Shown: positions 47,101 to 59,100 of the stretch, piece by piece | Layout: the number at the start of each line of letters is the position of its first letter | How positions within the stretch are numbered: position 1 is the first letter of the stretch | NCBI GenBank assembly: GCA_023238725.1 | Contig: CM041544.1 | Location: 1,251,501-1,315,500 of the forward strand | Source: Scortum barcoo | Taxonomy: Eukaryota; Chordata; Actinopteri; Centrarchiformes; Terapontidae | Direction: 5' to 3' | DNA: 64,000 nucleotides | The notes under the pieces: model-generated | Databases searched by the model: none | What the model was told of the DNA's origin: nothing | What the model saw: only the letters and a program-made list of their open reading frames with translations | Position numbers and translations under genes: made by a program

Positions 47101-50100
47101 AATAATCTTGGTATGTTTTCACTTCTCTGGGAGCAGTCTGAGTTCATAAAGCACAAATCCTGTTGTGTTCACCAAATGTAGCATGAATGGAAAAATTGGA
47201 AAAGGCTCCCCTGTTTTCAACATGTAAGGGTTTATGACATTGGACAGCTCAAGACTGTTTTATGCACCTGAGTCTGCTGAATGATGTTAATGGGACATTT
47301 AAGAATACAGTAGATGCAGTTTCACATTTTTCAACATTTTTATTCATTTGGGATCAATAAGAGCTGACCTGATGTGTCTTTGCGCTTGCTTCTGAGCCAC
47401 TAAAGTATCATTAAGTGACAATTCAGATATGGGCTATATTTGAGTTACAATTTGAATGTTGGTATGTTGGTATCAAAAAAGGGTAGTTATGCAAGAATCA
47501 TAGTTATCAGAGCCCTTATTACTGAAAAAAGACAGAAACTCATTCATATCAGTTTTGTTGATACTTCCTAGTACTGTTTTGTACAATTAAGTATTAAAAC
47601 AAAGTATTTTGGTGCAAAAACCAAAAAACAGCTAATTAACAGGTGTAAAAGTAGAACTTTGATTTCTGACTGAACTCAGTCAGAAACTCACCGGTGGACC
47701 ATTGGCTCCATTCAGGCCTGGGGTCCCTGGGGGTCCAGGGGGCCCTGGGGGTCCTGGGGGGCCCTGCGCTCCAGGCTCGCCCTGCTGAGAGACCTTGAGT
47801 TACAACCTGCCTTGCTGGAGCGAGTCTTGCCACACTTTCCATGCCAACACAACAACCTCACATTACACTGCAAATAACTGTAGCGGGGGGTTACATAGAG
47901 GTAGTTATCTGGGGGAGCAAGGCAAGTGGTTATAATGCTTGAGAACCAAGATTTATTCTCGACCTTGGGAACACCTATTTGGGATGAAACTCAAGGTTCA
48001 CTTATTAGCTTTTCAAGCACTTGTTCCAGCCATTTGTTGACTTTGAGCTGTTCTCTGTAAATGGGGATGTGGTATCCAGCATACTCCGGAACCCTCTGTA
48101 AGGGCCTGGAAACTGATCAACAATAAAGGCCAACTGAACATGCTCTCACAACAGATCATATGAGCTGTCTGAGAATATGAGACCAAAACCAGTCACAGCA
48201 ACAACAGGGAAGTGATCAAAGTAATTGACCAGGAGTCAGTGGATGGCTGGAGATCACAGAGGACGTTCACCATCATCTGAAACCAAAGTCCATCCTTAAA
48301 CAGAAACAGGGGTTATGATTTCCCCCAATATTCTACCACTGTTTGGTCTTTAGGTCACATAATGACACTGAAACAAGTTCTATTCCATTCTACTTGAAAA
48401 GCTCCAGAGAAAGTGCACCTTCAGTTTTGATAATATTATTATTATAGATAAAATTGGAGAGAAAAGCATAGGGACATAAGTGATACTCATGTAGGTATTT
48501 TTCTTTTATTATAGTTTTAGTATAAGTTTTGACAAGCCACATAGAATAAAGGCTGATGGTAATTAAATGCTCATTCTTCCAGCACCTGTTGTCTAGGGCA
48601 CTCTAGCTTTTCTAAGTTTACCTTTAATTTCTCAATGGGCAAAGGAGGTTGCAATTAGAGATCACAGAAGATCTTTAACTGCATAAATCATTATTGTTTA
48701 TATTTGAACTTACTGAATGTAATTTTGACACTGATCTTTCCTGCAGCTTATTTTAAATAGTCAGCTAATCTGTCTGTGGTTTAAAACTGCCCACTGACAG
48801 CCAGAGCCCAGGGAATGATCTCAACCCAAAACTGAAATAAATCTGTCTGGCTGCTACACATCCTCAATCTGTTCCTCCTTTGTTTCATGCTAAAACAATT
48901 TCCGCTACTCATCTCTGGGAATCAGTGTTCTGATTGCTATAGATCTATATTCTATAAGAGACATCTCCATATGGAAATCCCCATTATCATAACAACACGT
49001 TTACATGGCATGACATGTAATGAATTATACAACAGTAAATGATTTATTTGGACATGTGTTTTGCACAACTTATAGACGGTCCTAACACAAAGTGCTGGCC
49101 TCACTTCAGTCACTCAGCAATCACTGTATTACTGTAGGAGAACACATGTGCAGTAGCTAAGGACCAGAGAGTGCTGCCAAGCTTCTATTCTGAGATAATG
49201 AATAACATATCCATTCACATTAGACCCATATTTTATCATTTCTCCTCTGTACTACACTGCAGAGTGTGTCCAGATATGATTTATGCTTCTGAACACCCTT
49301 TACTAAAGGCTTATACACACACTGTTCTGTAGGCTGCAGCTGCCAATAGCTGTTAATAAAATGTGCTGCTCTGCACAATTTTACCACATTACTGACCTTC
49401 TAGAAAAAAAAACAGTGGGAATCTTTTACTCCTCACAAAAAATTATTTCAGACTTGATTGCTCTGAAAATCTGATTTATCATAGGTAGGCAATATGAACT
49501 CTGTACAGTATGTTAGTCCAGCTTGTGTTTTTAATGCATGACAGCACATAGTACTGATCTACAAGCAGGGTATTGTGTCCTGGCACAAAGCAGACTGCAC
49601 CTGGGATAAATAAGACAGAGCAGATTTCAACTGAGCCAACCTGTGCCAGAGTGCCAAATCACCCCCAGAGCAGTACATCGAGGCTCCTTCATGCACAACT
49701 TTGTCTTTGTTTTGTAGTGAACCAGTGGACAGTAATGGCTGCAGGAGAATGTAATGACCTCACTTGTCTCTTTGTATTAGTCAAAATTTGTAATAAAGAT
49801 ATGGTAATGTGATCAGCTTTAAATGAACCTACATGTCATATCAAAAAAATATCTAAACATTACAGATTTTATCAACAGATATCATTTTGAGCACATTTGA
49901 GGCATATTCTGCTATATTTGTTTGTTAATATCAATATCCATGTATTACTGCATTTTGAAATGATTACATTATTATTTGCTTCTGTACATGAGCAGATATG
50001 GTTGTTATGTTAACTTACATTTGACTTACATCAAATGCATCTATTTTTGCTCAGCCCACTATCCCTCTATCTTTAAAGTTCTTGATTGACAATAAGGTGG

Positions 50101-53100
50101 ATTTTTTTTTTCTGCATACGGATACAGTAGCTTTAACTACCATTACTAGTATTTAAAACTAAATAAAGCTTTAAATAAAACATAATGAAACATAATGATT
50201 TGCTTAAAATTTATACAACAAATGTAGCATTTTGTTTAATTTCCTGTTATGCATCTTTGACAGCAAAAGACCTTTTGCCTTGTATTTAATAAAACATTCA
50301 GAAGCAGTAGCAGCTAAAAGTTTGTTAATAACAGCAGAAGGGTTGAAGAAGTTTTGGCGACAGATGGCAGCGGTTGGCATATACAGGGCAGGCAGAAAGG
50401 AGGGTGCAAGTATGGGACAGAGAGAATTGTACCTTGAGTCGTTTTAGAATTAGAGGGCTTATTGAGGGCATGTTGCGCACGGTGATGGGCAACATCTGCC
50501 GGGGGCAGTCACAAAGCACAGGTGGCCAGTGGTGCAAAAAGGTCACAGGGCAAAGGTCACCAGGAGGCCAGTAAGAGGAAACAGGGTAGAACCAGGACAG
50601 GAGAACAAGGAGGAAGGGAAATTGAAGGGGAGGGCATGGAGGAAAAAGAGAAATAGAACGCGAGAGTGAAAAGCGAGGAAGTGGAAAGGAGGAAAGAGAG
50701 AAAAGGGGTAACAAGGTTGAAAAAAGGACAGACAAAAAGAGACACTGGCACAGCAAACTATAGGCCTGAAGTACCAAAGGGGATGATTGATGTACTGTGA
50801 TGCTTCTTTATTCAAAAGAATGCAAGTTCATTCAAATTTCTTAGATATTGCCAGACTGAACAGGCTGGATAAATAAATGAATAAGTTTTTGATGACTTGC
50901 AACCATCAATGTCCCTATAAACAGTAAGCCAGGCCCATAGTTTGCAGCTGAGCAGAGGTGGGCGCGAGTCTTGCCACAAAGAGAGTACAGCAGTACAGTT
51001 TCAGTGCATATCCAGACTTACTGTGGCCAACTGTCCAACACAGGGCTGCACAATACGTCGCTTCTGTTGAGATGACCAGCATGATCAGATACAAGTTTAG
51101 GAGAGGGTGGTACAGGTATGACTCCCCTGTTAGCTAAAGTTTCCCACTGACACCATATAGAACTGGCTGCATGCGACCTGCCTACTTTTCACATGACATA
51201 CATATTTCCATAATTTATCATTATGTGGCTATATTTAAAACAAAGACTACCTCCACCCAATACTTGAAATCCAAAAGTATTCTTCACTATTTACCACTTT
51301 AACATACATATTTACAGTATGAAGTTCAGTTTGAAATATTGACATTTATACATATTGATATTTCTTATTATTGTGTGATCAGTTAGTCTACGTATATAGA
51401 TCAGTTGAAGCCAAAGAATAACAGTAGTGTTATTTCTATGGAAATATATACAGCATGTTGTAAGTACATATAAGTAGGGGTAAAAGTAGGCAAGTGCGCT
51501 GCTTTGTCCCTCACCATTTCCAGCTATCCACCACAACTGGAAATAGGTTTACATGTATAGAAGTCATGGTCTACCAACATAAAAGTCAAATTACTTAATC
51601 AAATAACCATTTTGATTTTGAATTGTGTATAAATGTACACAAAATTAATATTAATATCAATATTATATAACTGTAGTACAATGAAAACTCCTAAACATTG
51701 TGTCTGATGTTACCTTTTGCCTCAAATAACTTGGAGGTGTAGCATAAAAAAGGTAAACAGGATGGGAAATGGATTTCTGAATTCAGTTCAACGATTTAGT
51801 TTAACTGTTGACAATCTTTGCTTTTGTGGTACGTACTATACAATTAACCTTAATTCCAGTAACAATTAAAGAGATACTAACTGCCTATGACTTTTGCCTC
51901 TGTTCATCTCTTTTTCAAAAGATGTATCTTTTCCGGAAAGGTCACTTGAAAAACTGCTGAATCAAACCAGCAATCATCATCACACTGAAAAAATCGGATT
52001 CTTTTTCTTTTGAATGGGGAGCAGATGGTTAGCGAGTGTCTTGGCTCTAGGGCAGTGGCTCTCTTTGCAGCATGACTTGGTGACATCCCTGCTGAGTGTT
52101 ATGAATCGGGGTGTTTGGCATCACCCACAAACCTTCAACATCAGAGCCTGACTGGGACGCAAGGCAGCAAGGGTTTTCAGAGGAAGGTCCTGCACAAAGA
52201 GGCCCTACACACCAGGGAAGTGGTGATTTCGGTCAGTGGTGATAATGGCTGGGGGTTACACACCAGTGCCCAAAGGACAACACCCCAGAATGTCCCGAGC
52301 ACAGCAAAATAAAAAAATCCAGGCAGAGGGCAGGTCTCTAAACCCTCCTAAAGGACTGAGACATGGAGTTTGAAAACTACTGGGACCTCAAATACTGTTT
52401 CCACTGCATGGTACTGATTGACTCAAGTCGACTCACTTGAAACAGATGTTTTTGGTTTTCTACTGTGGATAGTACCCAGTACCAGGTTCTTTTTGTGATT
52501 ATGTTCCAATCAAGCTGAGCCAATACTAAAAGGTGACAATAAAACACCATAGGCCAATAATTGGCCAGAGTCTTACATTAAACGTGTAAAATCAACATGT
52601 TAATGATAACTGCTTTATGGAGCCCTGATGGACTGGTAGCTAGCAAAAGCAGATAACATTAGTTATAGGACTATTAGTTCTGTTTATTACATTATGTTGT
52701 TGTGTTGCAGTATTTTGTTTCACTCTACATTGCTATGAAGATCAGTGAGAGTTGAACTGAGTTGAGCTGAGCTGCACCGTTCAGTGGAAACTGGTTATAC
52801 AGACTGCTGAGGGGGCCCTGAGAAAAGAGACAAAATCAACAGGCGTACAGCTTGTTAGAAGAATGGGGCTGGGCTCCCTTGTGGGCTAAAAACATCAATA
52901 CCAAAATCCTCTCTGGGTCTTTCCACCCCTGAACTCCCCATTGTGAAACGTATCCAGCCTGTCCAGACATGTGTATCACACATGATACATTATTGATAAA
53001 AATTAATACAACCATTTCAGTATGCGTCGTACTGTTATTTTGAGGAGCTTTTAAAAAGGTAGCCAATGTTTTTGAAAAAAAAACAAACTTTGATCTTCTT

Positions 53101-56100
53101 ACCAGGAGCAATTTAATAACTTGAAGGTTGAATTACACTGGAAATGGACTTAGCTATCTGAAAAATCCCCCTTTACACAAGAGGCTCTTTTTCTTGGCAC
53201 CCCCACACACAGTCTCTTATCACGTCCAACTGTGTGCTCTAGCAGGCTGCTGGTAATTGCCTTGTTTTCTCTCAACTAGCCAAAACCCCAGAGACGGCAG
53301 TCCAAACAACTGCAGAGCTCTGCATGTGATACCTATCACTGTGCTGCTGCCATTTTTTTGCAGCACTTTCTTCTCCTCTACTTGAATTTTTCTGTTCTGT
53401 TCTGACATTAAACAATTCTACATACATGTGGATCTGTGGGAGATATTGTTATAAGCTGTAGGATAGACAACAGTACAGGTTCAGTTTGTGTCATAAAAAT
53501 AACATGTATATTATAGTAGGTTGATTCAAATCATTTCTGAATTTAACATACATATTTAACAATAATGTGAGAGAATTAGTTCCACACTAATGTCTTCCTA
53601 CCCGATGTGTGTAGTCTCCACATACGCCCTGAAAAAAGCAGAAAAAGGTTAAGTCAGAAATAAGAAGGCCAAAACAGTAGAGGTTTTCACATGGAGATTA
53701 GTTAACTTGTCATGGGAAGGCAGTTCAGTAAAAAAAAATTTAAAAAAAGTTTAATGCCTTCTGTGTTGCTCTAGAAGAGCTCTGTAAAGTATGAAAAAAA
53801 CACCTGATGATGACAAGGTGATGTCATCAGGGTAATTAAGTTTTGGATTAGGAGACTCAGAAAGTCTGTTACAAACTGACAGCATTACATTTAATAAGTT
53901 TATAAAGTTCTAGCGTCTAGCGGTCGGCAGCTTGTTGCCATAGTCTTGTCAATGTCTTGTATTTTTATCTACTTTCTTTTCTACATTTTCCACATTTTTG
54001 TTGTGGTGTTTCTGAATGTATTCTCATTTTGTTTATGTACATAATACCCGGAGACAATGATTGCTCCTGGAATAGTGGCATGGGGCTGAAGTTCCTTCAG
54101 CACACAGAGGAAACACTATCACTGCAGCCGGTGTGGAGGTCAGAGACAGGATCGAAAGGGACGGGACATTTAAAGCTTTTCTTTCATTGACCCATTATTG
54201 GGAACATGAGATCACTTGCCAACAAAAAGTAGTGTAATCAGGGACATGTTATTGTGAAGAATTGTATTTGCACTCCTGATACTGAACTGATGGCTGTAGG
54301 ACTGAGTTCTCGCACACCATTGCTGTGACTGTTTACATCCCAACATCTGCTGTGAGCGTGAGTGATGTCATCCACTTAGTCATCATCAAACTTCGAAAAC
54401 AACAACCCAGAGCCCTCGTAATGATGGTGGCAGTTATAATCATGTCTCCCTCTCTCCCGTCCTGACCAATTTCAACCAATTTGTGGACTGTGCAACGAGA
54501 GAGAATCAAATACTGGACTTCTTTATGTGACTCTGAAAGGTACATACACCTGTTGTTTTTTACTGAACTGCACTCCTCTCACCCCACTCAGAGAATCAGA
54601 CCACAACCTGATGCACCTTTTCCCACCTACAGGCCACTGGCGAAGCAAAAATGTGGACAGCACAGGAGCTGTGGAGGTCTGGTCTAAGGTGTTGCTAAGA
54701 GGTGGACTGTTCCAGGATTATGAGGATAACACTGAGGGACTCTCTCACTGCATAACAGACTACATCACTTTCTGTGAGGACAGTATTGTGACATCCAAAA
54801 ACGTCTGCTGCCTCCCAAACAATGAACTCTTGATTAACACATGCACACTCATTTCTTCACAGTGTCTGGTACAGCCAAGCCACTTATTTCAATGCTCCCT
54901 CTCCATTTTACCTTTGTTGGACCGCTGGCCTGATTATATACTGTTATACTGATTATATACTTTGCTATATTTGTTGATATATTTGTGGTATGTTACACTA
55001 TACTATACTATATTATAGTGCTAGTCTATTCTATTTTATGTTGTATTGCTACTAAATCTTATATTATTAATGTATACTATGTTATACCATCCTGTGTACT
55101 ACTTGTTGCACTGTACGATATATGTTATACTAAATCACTTCACTTTGCCATATACAATACCTCATATTCCATCCGCTATCCATTATGTCCATTGCTTTAT
55201 ATTCTATATAATACTTCTCTCACATATATTACACCACTGTCACTTTAACCAAACCACTTTATCTTGTAATTTTGGCCTCCAATTGCTCTTGTATAAAACT
55301 GTTTATATTTTGTATTTTTTCCTTATCTAGTGTTATATACATCTGTTACTTATTTATTATACTTTCTATACAATACAGATTTCTGTTAATCTGCTGCTGC
55401 AACAACTGTATTTCACCACTGGGACAAATGAAATGTCTATCAATACTTATTCCACCACTGCTGACTGGTAAACTAAAGAATATGTTTCTCACTATCCAAA
55501 TAATCAAACTACTGCAACGTATGTCTCACCTTCTCTCCTTTGGGTCCAGGTTCCCCCTAGAAAGCAAAACAACAGAGGTGAATAATATATATGATTGGTT
55601 AAGCAGCTATTTTAGCAGATAAGCAGACTATTATCTCAAGACTGATAAGGGACTTCACACTTACTGAGAGTCCTTTAGGACCACGCTGACCCTGAAAGAC
55701 AACAGCAACACAGTCAGTCTTAAATGACATCTGCATTTATTGGCAACTTAACTAATAATTCAACATGACTTAACGTAAATTCCTTCAATTAACATCAGTA
55801 TGAGTATCAAACAAACGGATGAATTAACTGTTAAAGGTCTATTCAAATTGTCAAATTTGACTTCCCGAGTAGCTGTCAGAGCTCAGTAGGATACATCCAG
55901 TGTACCCCATGACCCCACATGGTCAACAGCTTCCAATCCACTTTATGAAGGCAACGTCTCTATAAACCTTTATCCAACAACCTCTAAAAGCACTTTTTCA
56001 ATACTTCCTGACATTTATAGATGCCATTAACCAGCACTGAACATTATTTCAACAGTATTCAATGCCACTTGGCCTTCTGAGAATGTTGTCATTTTTTACT

Positions 56101-59100
56101 AGCATGGAGATCACAGAAGCTGAATGCAGAAGGTGCTGTTCCCATCCCTATGTAAAACAGAGTCTGACATGACTTTCCCTCTGTCTGACCAGGGCTAAGA
56201 AGCTAATGAAATCAGCACTGGAGTGATAAAACCAAAGCATCAACTTCAGCTGCACAACAATGAAACTACCTACAACATCAAGAAAATCCTTCAAGACAAA
56301 CAGAACTTTTTCATCCTGCAAATATGTTTTAAACCTAGAAATAATTCCAGAGGATGATTAAAAAAAGATGAAAAAATTCCCAAATGAAGAAACTCAGTCA
56401 GTTCTTGTCTCTTGGTAAGAACATTCATAATGGATGATTTTGCCTAAACTCAGTACACTCAGTAGACTGTTACTTGATGTTACTTCAGTGCCAATATTTT
56501 GTTTGTATTCTTGCTTTTTGGAATACCTGCACACATACTTCAATTTATGCTATGGAAAAGATACAGAAAGATCATGGTTATGGCAAAAAACTTGGATTAA
56601 GGTATGAAAAATGTTAGGCAGGTAAAAGACTTAAGTCTAGAGAATAATTGTGGTTTAGTTAAATAAAAAGGTGAATGTCTGTGGCAGAACATAAATTCCA
56701 TTCTCTTGCATGAACATCAAACATCTTACATGGCCATCCATCACCACAACCTCCACAACTTCATTTTCCACCACTTTCTGTGGACATACTTCATCCTGCA
56801 CTGAAACTGAACATTAAACATAAACTTAAATTGCCCATGGAAGCTGAAAACCTGCACACTTCTTCTGGCTCTGTAATAGCTGAGAGTCAGCCAGAGTAAG
56901 CTGTCTTCAGATTATGAACAACATACTGAAAGCAGCGATTTCATTAATCCTAGTCCTGCTTTACCTGCAACATAACATTTACTCTACTCTGTGGCTAATA
57001 TACAGGGAGTCCTCGACTTACGTCGGAGTTCCTTTCCTACAGACGCGATGTAACATGATTTTCGTAAATCAGAACTCACATATGTGACAGACACACACAT
57101 ACTTGCACATGATGTTACAAACTTATTGAGGCGTTTGCCGAACAAACAGCCGCAAGTAATGAAAGTCAAAATGCTGTGTAGCACACACACACACACACAC
57201 ACACACTGTTCAAAGACCCATTCTATGTCACTCACCTATGCTAACACAGTGGTAAAATCATAATCTAGGACATAAAAACACTGTACAGTATTTGTTTTAA
57301 CGTCACGTCGCAGACACTGTACGTCGGAATGATGGAACAAGACTTTCTTAATAAATTTATTGGAGGTGGCGACGTAACCACGAAGGTCGAGGACATCGTA
57401 AACCGAGGACTTCCTGTAGTATCAAATGACTAGGGAATGTAGAATGTTAATATTGAAGCAAATTCTTAAGGCATTAATTGTTCTCAAGTCTCAGTATGCA
57501 CAGTCTAAAATACTTTAAAGCCTATATCACCACCTTGTTTTCCTTATAACTTTAAATAAAGTGATCTTGACAGCAAAATAAGGTCTTTGGCTTGTTGGTG
57601 TAACTTTCATGTAAAATGCCCCAAATGTATATCCAAGGTCTTATGGATTCAAATGAGTGCTTCACTGGTGGTAATGTTACTGTAGTGCAACTATGAAAAA
57701 TATAAGAAATGCTTACCATATCACCCTTCGGTCCATTCTGTCCCTGTGTGAACATTAAAACAAGTAGAGTGCTCATTATTATCACAGATAATGGCTGGAC
57801 ACTGAAGGAGAACTCAATTATTCAGTTATTTCACTTTTTGACAGGAACTTGGAGAAACTCACAGGTTTGCCATCCAACCCAATTGGACCCTGGGGTAGAA
57901 TAAGAGAAGATGATGTTCAAGCACACATGGAGATTAACAATGGCACCACAAATTTCTGTACTAACAACTGGCCCCATTACAACATCAGCTGGAAAACTGG
58001 CTATTTTCAAATAGTCAACTACTTAAGTATTCATTCATTAGCTGTTACTTAATATGATCTGTTCTTTGGAAGCTAATAACTATTTTGTGTACTATAACTA
58101 CCCTTTGCTATCTTTTGTTAAGTAAAATTTCCAGCTTCAATCAATCATATCAATAAATCATCAAAACACCATTCAATGTATCAACCTGACAGACAGTGTG
58201 ATCTTGACTTACCGGAAAGCCTGGAAATCCTCTTGTTCCAGGTTGTCCCTAAAGAGAAACAGAAATGCAATCAATGTGCTGTGATTTTGACAGTCTGACA
58301 TAAAATCTGTTGGGGGCAGATCAGTAGAGGAAAATTCAGTTTTCTTTCCCTATCCTTCCAATGTACCGAGGAATTTGGTTCGTAGTGAAATTGATTTTGA
58401 TGGCAGACCCTGGGGAATACATTCAGAGCGTTTGAGAGCATTCTCTCTGCACAGGACAAAATTAGATGCTGAAATGGAACACTACAAAGAAGGGAACAAG
58501 GACTTTTAATCTCATTAAGGTGTACAACTAGGGGGGAAAGGTTGGATGAGCTCAATGAGTGGATGTCAATAACAATTAGCCAGCATACTCTGAAGGTGGC
58601 CTATTTGACATTTAATATCCCCGGGAAAAGAAGTGAAGGGAAAATATAGATGTAGGGAAAGACAATTACAAGGATGTGGTGAAAGTGATTATCTAGAAAC
58701 AGAGGTAGTTACAGGGAACTTTGAATGTTTTCTATCCCCAGGGGTGTTTGGCCTTTGTGAGTGGTGTCAGTCAGCAATGATATATGAGTGTGGGTCTCCT
58801 CCTGGTGGCTCTGCTACCTGACTGGTCAAGGTTTTTAAATGTAAACAACCTTGTAAACACTGAATAAAATGTAGGGACAACCACCAGGTACTACCCTGAC
58901 CACACTGACGAGCAAGACCATCTGCCACTTACCATGACCTGCCTCCATCTATGCATCTGTCTCAACACTGGAGGAAACACTAAGTTTTTAACACCAGCAA
59001 AGGTCCCGAAAAGATGGATAGCCTCAGCCAAGCATCTTGCTAACCAATTGCTAAGAATTTCCCTAAGAATATTTTTACTTAATTAATTATTAAAAGTTAC

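Noticed and set aside
50325..50777. 150-residue minus-strand open frame, the longest in the window
   Set aside because: Produced by the pyrimidine-rich tract. Only 50433-50495 of it looks like a real exon, and in that part the frame is shared with the exon call.
52790..52820. Possible short exon GPLSS before a GTATAA donor
   Set aside because: Length not a multiple of 3, and it overlaps the end of a TIR element.
54985..55622. Overlapping plus-strand frames rich in Tyr/Ile
   Set aside because: TA-rich low-complexity sequence beside a LINE relic.
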